Source: Amaurobius ferox
Lineage: Eukaryota > Arthropoda > Arachnida > Araneae > Amaurobiidae
Assembly (NCBI GenBank): GCA_951213105.1
Contig: OX578137.1
Coordinates: forward strand, 55,427,236 to 55,491,235
DNA length: 64,000 nt
Direction: 5' to 3'
Under the pieces are notes generated by a model. The model was not told the DNA's origin. It searched no databases and worked only from the letters and a program-made list of their open reading frames with translations. This document shows, in pieces, positions 38,534 to 50,258 of the stretch (position 1 is its first letter; the number at the start of each line of letters is the position of its first letter). A program made the position numbers and the translations under genes.

Positions 38534-39168
38534 ATATTCAATGCGCATTTGCTAACCATTGATGGGTACTGCGACCTTAATTTTGTAATCACTTATTTAC
38601 CTGTGTATGAGCTGTACGCAGATTTAATTTCAATAAAATCGGTAATTTTCTTCATGGTGCTTCATTTTTTTAAAGAGTATACTATCAACTAGATTTTGGA
38701 GCGTAGCATTACAACAACGCACACAGTTTTATAGGAAGACTTCAAAATTTCCAGACTCTAGAAATTCCTACATGAAGGATCTAGTAGCTTTCCAGTTCTC
38801 TACACTTTTTCTCCAAAGTTTCTTGTCAGCATTACTTAACGAAAAGAGGATATGCATTTAGTTTCGCGTAAATACAATTTAAACATATATTTTTGTCCAG
38901 AGTCTTGGTGTAATATAATGATGTGTTTAAAACAGGTATTTCGTTTGCGAAATTGTTTCGGATATGTCATTTCGGAAACTGTTCCACCACGCACCCCATA
39001 TTGATAAATGTTGATTGGTCTCATATTTTGTTAATGTGATTGATTAGTTATTGATTCATCTATATAGAAACTAGTAAGTTGCACAGTATAATTTAGTAAT
39101 CGGGTTAAACATGTTTTAATCATAAATGTCCTTCTCCTTAACCTACTTTTTGTTATCTATATTTCCAG

Positions 39169-39366
39169 TTTATCAAAGAGTCGCCGAAGCCCCTGCATAT
39201 TGCAATAAAGTAGTAAGACCAGGACATTGTGATAATTCTTCCCTTATGTATTACTACGAACCGAACGAGGAAGTGTGCATACGGTTCACTTACAGTGGAT
39301 GTGACGGAAACGAAAACAGGTTTGAAACTCCGGAGGAGTGTGTAAGAACATGCAAACCTACAAAAG
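39169..39366 (+). CDS. Kunitz/BPTI domain exon 2 (plus gene)
   Basis: An internal exon of 198 nt (66 codons), phase 1 at both ends, between a ctatatttccag acceptor and a GTAATT donor. It opens VYQRVAEAP and holds one complete Kunitz domain with canonical cysteine spacing 8-15-7-12-3. FTYSGC and DGNENRF are the expected core motifs. The P1 residue after Cys2 is Asp, incompatible with usual trypsin or chymotrypsin inhibition, so the domain may act through another target or be inactive as an inhibitor. It is preceded by the signal exon at 30211-30286 and followed by a second Kunitz exon at 46522. Its upstream intron carries the Tc1/SINE insertion. Confidence 0.9.
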
Positions 39367-39876
39367 GTAATTAAAGTGAAACTTTTGAAAAAAGAAAAAA
39401 TGTAACAAAATCCTTCCAACTGTGTTTGACATACAATACATAATTTAGCTTAACTCGATCAACTTCCTCAGTAGTCTGCAACTTCAACTTATAAACAATA
39501 CGTCTTGAACAAACAACACTGAGGGACCCAAAGCACGAGTTCTCGATATTCCAAGGAACTTCCCAAATAAAAATAATTGTTGATTGGTGACGTGTCCACA
39601 AGAAGTTAGATTGGTCTATGTGCAGAAAGGACTGCTTTAGATCTAGTCAAGTAGAGCTTTTCCAGATGAAATTCATCTATTTTCTGCATGTTCGCCAAAA
39701 TGGCTGGGCTTGAAAGAATGTGTTCCGGTGTATGTTCAGTTTTCATTCAGGCACTAAGTTCAGACCCTAACTAAGATAATAAATTATATATATGATGATA
39801 TATATAGATGTTGAGGAAACATAAAGGATATTCAACTTTGTAGAAGGCTTTTCTGTTACCGGACCCTACTTAATAC

Positions 39877-40035
39877 AAAACCGATTCTACATTATGAAAG
39901 ATATATACGTAATAGTACTCTACCAATATGCATCTTGGTTAATTAGGGCAACTTAATTTAAAACCGATTTTACATCACGAAAGTTCTTTCCATAAAAGTA
40001 CTCTACCAATATTCATCTTGTTTATTTGGGGTTTT
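39877..40035. repeat. Two-copy tandem repeat, about 83 bp
   Basis: aaaaccgattctacattatg at 39877 recurs as aaaaccgattttacatcacg at about 39960. Both are followed by gtactctaccaatat and catcttg. Confidence 0.75.
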
Positions 40036-40467
40036 TTCAGTGTTAAAACTAGTAATTTAAAAATCAAATTAGTGTCATCCTATTCGTGGCATCGTATTAC
40101 ATGATCCTCAAGTTCTCCAAATGTCTTTGAGCCAATAAATTAGTATGTCTGATGTAAAATTTGAATGGGAAATAGGTGTACATGCCCGTATTTTTCACGG
40201 GTAGTTTTAGTCCGAATAAATACAATTATAGACATGGTACTCAGGGAATACTTGAAGATATGTTATAAAGACGTTATAAAGTATGTAGATAAAATGAATG
40301 AAAAATTGCATATACCGAGGCCAAAAGAGTAAGTTAATTTAGTAAATAAAATTGACTTGTGAACATATAACATGAATTTGTTTGAATTTCCCAATTTTTC
40401 TACTTTGCACAATGTTTAATACTTCTGAAGTGTAGTATGTTCGATTAATTTTTATAATCTCTTAAAT

Positions 40468-40470
<3 letters not shown>

Positions 40471-40537
<67 letters not shown>

Positions 40538-40740
40538 AAAGAGAATGAAGAAAAAACGACACTGTTTCAAAATTTCGCCGGGGGAGGGGGGTTGTGACCC
40601 CCACTTCCCAGTTAAGCCAGCTTGATGTCATGACGACACTCCCGGAAGCAGATACACTGTCGTAAACCAAGTACACTACACTAAAACTGAAAATGTAAAG
40701 TCAAAAAGGTGAAAGACCCCCCATACTGACTATACCACAA
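40471..40740. repeat. (AT)n tract plus GC-rich short element
   Basis: An AT run (40471-40534) is followed by a GC-rich unit with gggggttgtgacccccactt and ccagttaagccagctt, akin to the fold-back arms at 19125-19652. It also has a cgacact...agtgtcg-like inverted pair. Confidence 0.55.
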
Positions 40741-41207
40741 AAACTGTATCTTCAAGTTTCATTACAACAAAACAGTAACACATATAACTATTTAAAAATC
40801 AAATATATAACAAGACAAACAAACCCCGTACACACGTCACAATCCAAGCATCAAAATTGTAACTGACACTGCCTGTGCTGGTATAAAACACCTTTTAACT
40901 GTTCAACTATTACTTCCGTGGTAGCATCATATCTCCTGTTCAAACTGCAAGTGTACCTTTATATAAATATAAGCTGTAACTTTCCGTTACGGTTATGTTG
41001 TAGAATTTTCGTATAATGTTACTTAGAAAACGCAAAGGGTAACCCTTTGCAATAGCCTCATTCAGGTAACTTAGATCGCTCCCATATCGATTTTCCTCAC
41101 TGCTATTCAATCGTTTGCTTCTGATCAAAGAGTTTTATATAATGTTTCTGAATACATTACGATGTAAACATAAATTCCATTGAATTACGTAATTTATTTT
41201 AAAATTG

Positions 41208-41210
<3 letters not shown>

Positions 41211-41270
<60 letters not shown>

Positions 41271-41291
41271 GTATAATATATATATATATAT
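41211..41291. repeat. (AT)n microsatellite
   Basis: Alternating AT in two blocks separated by aatgtata. Confidence 0.9.
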
Positions 41292-41770
41292 GTATGAATG
41301 ATAGAGAGTAGCCTAGTAAGAAAAGATCTTGATTTGATTTGATTCTCCGCTGAATTATGAGTTCAATAAATAGGTTAGAAATGAATGTTAGCTTTAAAAA
41401 TAGTTACTGTTATTTTGAAGGGTGATAGAGATACGCAGTTTTCTCAGCCATAATATTCATAGTTGAGTTTCAGTTATTTTAAAGTTAAATTATAGATTGA
41501 ATCTCTTATTAGGAGACCAAATATTGTACAATATTTTTTTCGTAAACCGAGAAAACATATAGAAATTAAAATAACAGTTGAAAATGTTAGGAAATGTAAA
41601 TATAAATTTATAATAAATATTGCCAAAGAATGTCTATGATCATGAATACTGTTTGTGAATATTTTTATGTAATGTATGTTTTGAATTTCTTTCAGGAACT
41701 CCATTCAAGTTGAGTTTAAAATATAGCGTGTTCAGCGGTTACAAATATTTCATAATTACATATAGATTTT

Positions 41771-41901
41771 ACTTTCCTTATATACATAGTATAATGTATA
41801 AGGAAAGAATTGTGACGGGATCAAAAATTCGAATTTGAGTTTTCGACGGGAGAGCACGTTTCAAGCACCCCTGAACACGAATCATGTGATGTCTGAGTGT
41901 G

Positions 41902-41933
<32 letters not shown>

Positions 41934-43468
41934 AATCTGTGGAGACCATATATGTGACGAACGATTGAAGCGATTCGAACGAAATTTGGTACAAAAATTA
42001 CAATTCAGGAATTCTGGAAGTCTGTTGCTTTTCAGAGCAATCGAATGCTCAGAACCACTCTAAATTTTCGAATAAAATTTTGAAAAATCATCAAAAAATG
42101 AAAACTTTTAATAAAGTTACGCAGACAGTCATTTCGTATGTAATTTTTCATTAGAACACGATTGACACAAATTTTGAGCACTAGCACGAACCGTTCTCAA
42201 GATACTGCACATTATTTAAATAAATTTATCGAAAAATCGCATAGAATAAAAAAATATTTGCTATTGTGAAATATGTTCATTTTTCATATGTAATATCATG
42301 CTATGAATTTAGTGATATCATTCTTGTGGATCTAGTTCGTACGATCCATGGGAAAAGATACTTTGGATAATAATTTTATAGTTGGACGCCAATAGTCATT
42401 TATCTGCTATAAGAATAACTTATTTCTCCGTCCACATCGCTTGGCGAAATTCTGTTACGAATTTGGCAGAATGCTGCCAAGTTGGAGACTTTTTAAAACA
42501 TTGCGAATTTAACGTAAATGTCGCCAAATTGATAAAAATGACGCAAAATTAAGGAAAATGAAGACTAATTGACTAAAATTCAATATCTTGGAAAGAATAT
42601 AAGAATCTACGAGTATTATAAGAATTATCTATTTTTCCGACTGCAACTTTTAGATAAAATTTTGGTGGCGAATTTTTCTGAATATCTCCTACTTGGGGAC
42701 TCTTTAAATGTTGCCATATTGGCGATAATATCACCCAATTGATAAAAATTTGCCAAATTGATAAAACTGACGCTAAATCAATGAAATGACGACTAATTGA
42801 TGAAAGTTCAATGTCTTGGAAAGAACATAGGAATAGACTATAAGAATAACCCATTTCTCAATCCATAATGTTTGACGAGAAATTTAGCTTGACGTCTCAA
42901 CTTGGTGACTATTTTAAATATTGCCAAAATCGATAGAAATGTCGCCAAGTTTATAAAAATGACGCCAAATGAGAAGTAATATTCACAAATTTTGATTTCC
43001 GCCATGTGACTGGCATACATTCTAGTATATAAGAAATGCTCTTCTCTCCGTTTGTCTGTAACACTTTAGTGATGTATTTGGCAAATTTAGCGATATAACT
43101 AGCAAAGTTTCGCCGACTTGGCAATATTTCTTCTCATATCAACGAAAAGTTTCTTCAAAATTGCTAAATGGCACAAAATTAATGAAAATGAGGTCTAATT
43201 AATGAATTAATTATTAACAAATTTCAATATATGGACTATATCGCTTATTGGCGATGCTATTAATATTGATAACTGTTAATTCAGAATTGTGAGAAATATA
43301 AGTTAATTAGGTACTTTGAAATAGTTTTACATGTTGTTTTCCTAAAAATCGAAAATGTACGTTTCAATATTAAAAACACAGTACCGTGGATCTTATGCAT
43401 TTTTTTTACAATAAAAGGAAAACATTTGTTGCATTATATAGGGAACGTCATGTGTTGCTCAGATCAGG
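41771..43468 (-). mobile_element. Family-C dispersed repeat
   Basis: Read on the minus strand it begins ctgatctgagcaacacatga, then cgttccctatat, and ends ttcgaatttttgatcccgtc and ataaggaaagt. A GT microsatellite lies at 41900-41933. Internally, two or three diverged copies of a block on the theme of tcgccaaattgataaaaatg occur between 42480 and 42990, giving a repetitive core. No protein is encoded. The left end matches family B. Confidence 0.65.
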
Positions 43469-43879
43469 TTTTTTTTTCTATATAAGATTTATTATTCTTA
43501 TCTGATACTTGAAATAAAATAGAAAACATTTCTGACAATATAGAAATTTTCCTCTCGAATGAGGGATATTTGCATAATATTGAAAATGTATAAAACAGCT
43601 GGACGATCATCCAAACTTCAAACAATTGTAACTCGTCTATTACTTGAGACACAGTCCAGTTTGCAAGCTTGAATAATTCACATTCCCAAGTAACATATTT
43701 TGCCGTTTAAGAAATCTAGTTATTTTGGATTCAAAGCATGTTCCCGTAACTTTCATTTGAATTCCTATTTGTCCCTTTTCCTGGGGAAGGAGTTCATGTT
43801 TCGCTCCTTGAAATAAACTTATTTTACTTTGCAAAATAACAACTTGTTTTTTTTTTGTTTTTTAGTAGATAAAATACAT

Positions 43880-44020
43880 TTCTGTCCTTCTACATACACC
43901 GTATTGCAGTCACGGTGAAAAACAGATGCATCCAACACGTTATTTTCCCCCACCGGTTCACAAATGCCGATATTGTAAAAGATCAGTAACACAGTAGATT
44001 TATTATAAATTGATCTCACT
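43880..44020 (-). other. Fragment homologous to the Tc1 remnant at 8500-8600
   Basis: The minus strand reads aataacgtgttggatgcatc, then ttttcaccgtgactgcaat, matching agtaacgtgttggacgcatc and ttttcaccgtggctgcaat at 8536-8580. It is probably another Tc1-derived scrap. Confidence 0.45.
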
Positions 44021-44219
44021 GATGAATATCAGCAGAATTTTGTACCTACCGATTGAAACAAACATGCTCGATTTCATGGAGTTTGTTTGGATATTTCTAA
44101 AGATAAAAATAGGTGTGTGTGAGATCAGAAATAGATTTCACACTTGTTATGGTGAGACAGTTTTATGCCAGTAATTTATTCTGTCTGAAACGCCTAACAA
44201 TACTTCCAGTCTGAATGAC

Positions 44220-44890
44220 GCCAAGGTTTACAGTGTGCTGACTCAAGGGTCAACCAAAATCATAAAATTAGGGATGTCAAGACAGAGGGGGTCGAACAAA
44301 CTCTTAAGAAAATGTGAAGTAACGACATTGAATGGAAAGGCTAACCAATGGAGAAGATACGTGTGGCATCGCTGTGAAGACTACCAATCAAAGCAAAGTG
44401 GGAGTAACAGTCCTGAGGTAAAAGCGTCACAACCTGTGACATAAGAACGATGATAAAAATAGATTTATACGGATGACTTGGTAAGAAACGGTCGTACAGT
44501 ACGACGACTTAGTGAGAATGGAGTTATGGAGTTAACAGATTAACAGTTCGACGTTAAGACTTACACAACGACTAGAGATATGGAGAGAACAAACTAAGAG
44601 AATGAAATAAGTACGAGTGTTCAAGTCAGCAGTACAATATGATCGGCGAATTACGCGTGGACGAATTACACTGCGAGTTGATTCAAGTAATATGGTCGGC
44701 GAAGTGCGTGCTGGTGACCAAGTCAAGACAGCGTTGAAGGTATGTGCTTCTCAAATATTTACAGGACGTCAAGTCATTTTAGGCATTTTAATAATGGTCT
44801 CACATTGTCTCCCTCCGCCGAAATAATTAATAAGAAGAAGAATTGTTGTAATTAAGTATATTGTATTGTTAATAAATGATTTATTGTTTA
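44220..44890 (+). other. GC-richer block of unknown nature
   Basis: Base composition is clearly less AT-rich than the neighbourhood, with purine-rich phrases and an aataaatgattta end at about 44870. A consensus-like donor (ttgaag|gtatgtg) lies near 44739. It could be an LTR or a non-coding exon. No protein domain recognised. Confidence 0.3.
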
Positions 44891-45599
44891 AGTTAAAATA
44901 GTGCAATCAATTTAGTACTATATTAATTAATATTACTCTACAGAACTCGCACGAAAGTAAATAATTGGAAGGTTTATGGCGGCATACAATGCAATATACA
45001 ATAATAATGAGTTTCACGAATACGATAAATTCACGATCATGCCAATTTAGCAGTAGTATATTAAATAATAATAGTATACTTTGCGTAATCTTTTTTATTA
45101 CATTCACCACTGTCTGTAATAGAATAAAGTTCCTAACATCTCGAAAACTGTAAAAAATCCTAAATAAAGATATATATATATTTCTGGTTAAACTACTTTA
45201 AAAATTTGGTAGTGTCTCCAGTGCCATGAAACCGAAATGGTGTGGCGGGAATAACATATTATAACGGATGTATTTCGAGAACTTAGAACCTGATACGAAA
45301 TAAATTTTCCAAAAATGCTCCTGTAAAGGTGTGCACCGCAACAAAATTTCGAAATGTTAAATAATAGAAAAACGATTTTCACGATGAGATATAGAGATCA
45401 GATATGTGGTGCAAGAGTACATTATTCAATTAGAAAAAATGTACAATTGCACTTCTTCGATATTTGTTACTTTTGGGATGCAGCACACCAAAATGTTATA
45501 TTTGGCGAATGGACGAAAAGCTTATTCTTTTAAGTGAGATGGAGGCATACAATTTCGCCCGTGGGTAAACAATGTGATAAAACACTCTAAAACAAACAA

Positions 45600-46521
45600 A
45601 TTATTCTAAATTTTAAATTTTAGGTGGTTGGGGAAGTACTCAATCAAAACGTTCAAAATATAAATTGTTTGAAAGAAGCATTTAGAAGTGAGACATAATG
45701 TTGAATGTTTGTGACAATATAACTCGTATGACGTAAAATAAAAAAATTCCTGTTCCGATATTTGGTATTTTATAAGCGGCACATTCGTCATTAATTGACA
45801 TCGCGTGAGTTGAAACAATTCTTACAGAGTTTCTATTTCAGAAAACCATAAAACTTGTCTTGACAATATAATCGATATCATAAACGACTCATCCTAGGAA
45901 GTTCGTATTTTGGATGACCTAATATATTGATCCTCAGTTTTTAAAAATAATAATAAAATACATATATGCTTACATATAACTGACGTAAATAACTGTTTTT
46001 AACTGCATTGTTATAAACGTCTACAACAATTATAAAAGTAATATTATCAGCTATGCCTTGAAGCGTAGCATTATAACAACGCATATAGCTTTGTGTGAAG
46101 ACATAAAATTTCTCAGACTTTAGAAATTCCTTCCCCCCGATGAAGGGCCCACTAGCTTTACATTCTTTACATTTTTCCCCAAAGATCCTTCTCTATATTA
46201 TTCTACGGAATGAAAATATGTATTTAGTTTCACATAAATAAAATCCAAATACACTTTTATTCCACAGTCTTTATGTAGCATAATAATCTGATTGAAACAT
46301 GTATTTCCTTTGCAAAATTGTCTCGGATATGTCATTGCTGAAACTTTTTCACGTACCCCACGTTGATAAATGCTGATTGCTCTCTTATTTTGTTAATATT
46401 ATTGATTTGTTATAGATATTCCAACTAATGAGTTGTATGGTACACGTTTGTAAACGGGTTAAACATGTTATAATCATAAACTTTCTTCTCTTTAACCTAA
46501 TTTTTTTATTTATATTTCCAG
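45600..46521 (+). other. Duplicated Kunitz-gene intron with intact Tc1 target
   Basis: Aligned to 13200-13990 (minus) and to 36800-36956 plus 38682-39168. It includes gacataatgttgaatgtttg, ctgcattgttataaacgtct and aaaagtaatattatcagc, and runs into the tatatttccag acceptor. It lacks the Tc1 and family-D insertions seen in the paralogs. Confidence 0.75.
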
Positions 46522-46719
46522 TTTATCTAAGAGTCGTCAGTCCTCCTTCGGATTGTCGTTTACCTGTCAAACATGGAAGTTGTCTGGCTCATTTCAACTC
46601 CTTTTACTATGATCAAGAAAAGGAATCCTGCTTGCATTTCATCTACAGTGGATGTGGCGGAAACAGAAATAGATTTAAAAATAAGAAAAAGTGTGAAAAA
46701 GCATGCAGACCTCAAAAAG
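46522..46719 (+). CDS. Kunitz/BPTI domain exon 3 (plus gene)
   Basis: An internal exon of 198 nt, phase 1-1, after tttatatttccag and before GTAATT, with the same boundaries as 39169-39366. It opens VYLRVVSPP and encodes a Kunitz domain with canonical spacing 8-15-7-12-3. FYYD, FIYSGC and GGNRNRF are conserved; the last loop is Lys-rich (NKKKCEKAC). P1 is Leu, suggesting chymotrypsin- or elastase-like targets, unlike the Asp of exon 2. Exons 2 and 3 arose by duplication, since flanking intron DNA is also homologous. No terminal exon or stop is found downstream in the window. Confidence 0.9.
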
Positions 46720-47006
46720 GTAATTAAAGTATCAAAACCTTACGAAGAATGAGTATGTAACAAAATCCCCAACAACTAGGTTTGATATACAGCAGAGCAT
46801 TTAGTTTAATTTGATCAGCATCTTCAGTAATCTGCATTTTAAACTTATATACAATACGTCTTGAACAAAGAACACTGAAAGACCTAACACAGAGTTCTTG
46901 ATATTTCAGGGAATTTTCCAACCTTATATAATGAACAGAAACAACAAGCACACAACTATAATTGAAGGTATTTTATTTAACTTCTTTAAGACGTACAAAA
47001 CTGAAA

Positions 47007-47049
47007 GGCCAGAGCACTTTCGAGCGTAAATATGCTCTTCATCAGTGGC
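47007..47049 (-). ncRNA. Hammerhead ribozyme-like motif 1
   Basis: On the minus strand the order is GCCA, CTGATGA, extra A, GAGC, 8-nt loop, GCTC, GAAA, GTGCT, C, TGGC. Helix II pairs GAGC with GCTC and helix I pairs GCCA with TGGC. Helix III (AGTGCT) is nearly self-complementary, as in dimeric Penelope hammerheads; predicted cleavage follows the C. One A between CTGATGA and helix II departs from the textbook core, so catalytic activity is uncertain. Confidence 0.55.
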
Positions 47050-47281
47050 TACATGGAAATAGGAATGACCGTTCATATATAGACCAGAAAAGGTGACAAA
47101 TTTGCATAAATACAATTATCAATAAACTTGCGTTTATCTAAGGAGAATCCAAAAATACAAAACATTTTGCACAGATTCAAAAAATCGAGCTCTGATTTTT
47201 TCAACCAGCAGAAACAACAAGCACACCACTATAATAGAAGGTATTTTATTTCACTTCTTTAAGACGTACAAAACTTAAAAA

Positions 47282-47324
47282 GGCCAGAGCACTTTCGAGC
47301 GTACATACGCTCTTCATCAGTGGC
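47282..47324 (-). ncRNA. Hammerhead ribozyme-like motif 2
   Basis: Same core as motif 1, 275 bases further on. Loop II differs (GTATGTAC instead of ATATTTAC) while helices I, II and III are unchanged, which suggests structural constraint. The same extra A is present. Confidence 0.55.
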
Positions 47325-47649
47325 TACATGGAAATAGGAATGATAGTTCATATATAGACCAGAAAAGGTGACAAATTTGCATACATACAATTATCAATAA
47401 ACTTACGTTTATCTAAAGAGAATCCAAAAATACAAAACATTTTGCACAGATTCAAAAAATCGAGCATAAATCACGAAAAGAACAGTAAAAATTTAAATAA
47501 ATTTTTAAAAAAACGTAGAATATATAGTTAACATATTTAAGCAATTTAAACTTCATTAATCCATGAATTTTTTATTATAAAAGTAAAAGGCAAGCCAGCA
47601 ACATGGAATTAGTGAGATGTTTGACATTGTATTTAAGATACTAATGCTT

Positions 47650-49335
47650 CGATATTTGGTTTGATGGAAGTACTTGCAATTCAGAGTGAGTTCTCAAGGT
47701 GCTCATCAGATATTTTGGTTCTAGTTTTATTCTTCGTGTGCTTCATCCTTGAAAACAGCTGCTGACAACTGTAGGTGCTTCCAAATAGCGATGACATGAA
47801 TAAGGCATGATTGTGAAAGAAGGGGATTTTTCTCTGGGAAGATATATATCTTATAGAAGTCCAGTAAAAAGACAATTTTTCTTTAAGTTGAATGTCAGAT
47901 TGTAGCTCTATGCATTCCCTTTGAAGTTTGGCAGGTAATATGTTTATGTCGACTGAAAATGGAGTCGCAAATATACCAAAAGATTGATGATTTTTCCGAA
48001 AATCTAGAATCTATTCTCAAATTCCTGTATCAAATCGAAAAGAAAGACTGCATATTTTTCGTTGTTCACGGGATCGTGTTTAGCCAAAGTGCCAAAATGC
48101 ATAAAATTGTTTGTCTTAATTTCAGATTGCCATAGTTTCAGTTTCCTTTTGAAAGCTGTTATACTTTGAAACATTGTATTGATCAGTTGGTTTTCACCTT
48201 GAAGTCGCTTCTCTTGATTTAGTTGTGTCTTTTAATGACACTAAAGAAGGCATTTCTTAAGTGATATTATATTCGTCATCAATGCCTCTAATGAAAATTG
48301 CCAATTGAGCTGTATTAGTAGCATCAGTACTTTCGTCTATCGCCAAAGCATAAAATTTAAAATTATCAGCTTTATTCTCCAAACCTTTTCCGATAGATTT
48401 TCCTATTTCATCAATTCGCCTAGATACAGTTTGGTGAGCTAAACTGATTTAAAAGAAATCCCTTTTTTTATCAGGACAAATTATATCTGCTACGCTTTTC
48501 ATACATTGCTTGTTAAACTCACAATCGGCATGCGGTACTGATTTTTTTGCTATCAGGTTTATAACCACATAACTAGCTTTTATAATAGAATCTGCTTGAT
48601 TTGTTATTGTTTATAAAAACTTTGTTGAGATGATAGAATTCTTTTCAGTTCCGCTATTTTGTATTTACGACATATCCTTTGATATGCATTAAATTCCGCA
48701 GCATGATTATGTGTTGTTGTTGAGACCCAGACCGTCCGACCTACCAGAAAGGTGTAAGGTAACTGTATGGACGGCCGGGAAGTGCCACCCAATTTAGACC
48801 GGAACCCAGTGGGGGAGGCATCCACAGGGACCGTACCCTCCTTCCCCTACCACCAACCTCTCGGAAGGACTTACGGACCCACATGTTTAACGTGATCGTA
48901 CTCCGCATGAACACGGCGGCATTTGTGGCAGCGTGCAAATCTAGCGCGCAAACCACGGGGATACCGCACCCGAGATGGCCAACAGCACGCGGTGTTCCGA
49001 GGTGGTCACCCACCAAGTACTAACCGCGCCCGATGCTGCTTGACTTCGGTGATCTAACGAGAACCGGTGTTTTCAGCACGGTACGGCCGTTGGCCCCAGC
49101 ATGATTATGTGTGTAATTCCTTTTCTAATTGCAGTCTTTGGAAACTGGCACAAATTCCCGACATATTAAGCAGATTGTTTTAGTATTTACTTAGACAAAA
49201 AAGTAGTCACAGTCTTCCTTCTTCTATATATATATTTTTTTTTGTTCGGTTTTATTTTGAGACGCTGTGAAGGCTTTGCTGGAATTTCAAGAAAAGAAAA
49301 TTGATTGAAAATTAGAAAGCAAGATTTTATAATCA
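47650..49335 (-). pseudogene. hAT transposase remnant with BED zinc finger, SINE-split
   Basis: A decayed hAT-type gene of the ZBED/GTF2IRD2-like kind, read on the minus strand. The N-terminal part has a BED-finger-like CLIC (49161-49172) and, across the SINE, a THNHA/H motif. The middle has LAIDESTDATNTAQLAIFIRG, the region around the first catalytic Asp. The C-terminal dimerisation segment reads SLFGSTYSCQQLFSRMK and TRTKISDEHLENSL (47681-47800). Several stops and frameshifts lie between 47880 and 48300. A SINE with its duplication interrupts the zinc finger. Terminal inverted repeats were not identified. Confidence 0.8.
48715..49096 (-). mobile_element. 5S rRNA/tRNA-headed SINE, young copy
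   Basis: The 5S-like head occupies about 48978-49094 on the minus strand, followed by the B-box-less tRNA-like segment, body and caacaaca tail. The exact 16-bp target duplication is cagcatgattatgtgt (48699-48714 and 49097-49112). Its sequence is almost identical to the copies at 52760 and 61334. Confidence 0.92.
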
Positions 49336-50258
49336 AATAAAAATACTTCTATGTCTTCTAAATAACCAAAAATGTCCGTCGTTTACAAAGGTAGGTAGAA
49401 AGAAATATTATTAATAATCACTGCATTTTACTCGCTAAATCGCCACAAACACAAATAACGTAAGCAACTTTCTTCGGTGTTAACTTCACTCTTTAACCGT
49501 ACCAGTGTACTCATGGCGCACATAGAGAGATAGATATTGCGTGGTAAATGTAGGAAGTAAGAGCCCTAGCGCACCATTTATAATGTTGAGAAGTAACAAT
49601 TCACATGGGCGGCAATTTTGAACAAATACAATTATTTGAGAATGATTTTATGAATCTCTCTAGGCTAAAGAGCGTGTTAAATTCAAAAATCTATCGTTTA
49701 TAAATTAATAGCATGTTAAAATTGTATTTGTGGTATTATTAATGGTATTTTTAGTCGCAATCTCATAAAGTTCGTAAGTTTGTGATTTTTGTTGGGCCGC
49801 ATTCATAGCCGTCCTGGGCCAATGCGGTCCGGGCCACGGGTAGGACATGCCTGTTACAAGAGTGTTGCATTTTACTGTTTATCTTTTAAGAGTGATGTTT
49901 ATGCACATGTTGATACCGGACACTGCAAACAGGTGGGTTATTTGTCGGACGCATAATTTTGTACACACTAGTATGATCTCGGATCCAAATTAATTGTTTA
50001 ATTTAATCTAAATAAATATATTTGTTCACCACATATTTTACAAAGATAACGTATGGAGTTTGTAGGATTCGATATATTTTTAACTTTTATTTATACATTC
50101 AGGTGGAGGATAACTTGAGTTTCAGAGTTTTATGCGCTGTCCAAACAAGACTTCAGATGACAGGGATTTCACAACATTCAACGAGATAATTATCTTCCAC
50201 GGAGTTTTCCAGAGGCCATTTTCTGAGACCTAAATGTCCTACAGAAGTGAAATAAAAA

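Larger units (their letters stand above)
36957..38679 (+). mobile_element. Tc1-like transposon in a Kunitz-gene intron
   Basis: It is bounded by TA (36955-36956 and 38680-38681). The paralogous introns read aaaagtaatgctatcagc (13500 region, minus) and aaaagtaatattatcagc (about 46038), the empty site. The ends are imperfectly inverted (cacactttcgcaaaaa versus tactctttaaaaaa). It encodes a broken transposase and has itself received the SINE at 37728-38016. Without the SINE and its extra target copy it is about 1.42 kb, normal for Tc1 elements. Confidence 0.8.
46936..47466 (-). mobile_element. Penelope-like tandem pseudo-LTR repeat
   Basis: Two direct copies (about 46936-47192 and 47209-47466), period 273, start cagaaacaacaagcacac and end acagattcaaaaaatcgagc. 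Each includes cagagcactttcgagcg and ctcttcatcagtggct, the ctttcgagc...gctcttcatcag pattern of Penelope-like element ends. The minus strand carries a hammerhead-like core in each copy. The tandem arrangement fits Penelope pseudo-LTRs. No RT or GIY-YIG domain is seen next to it. Confidence 0.6.
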
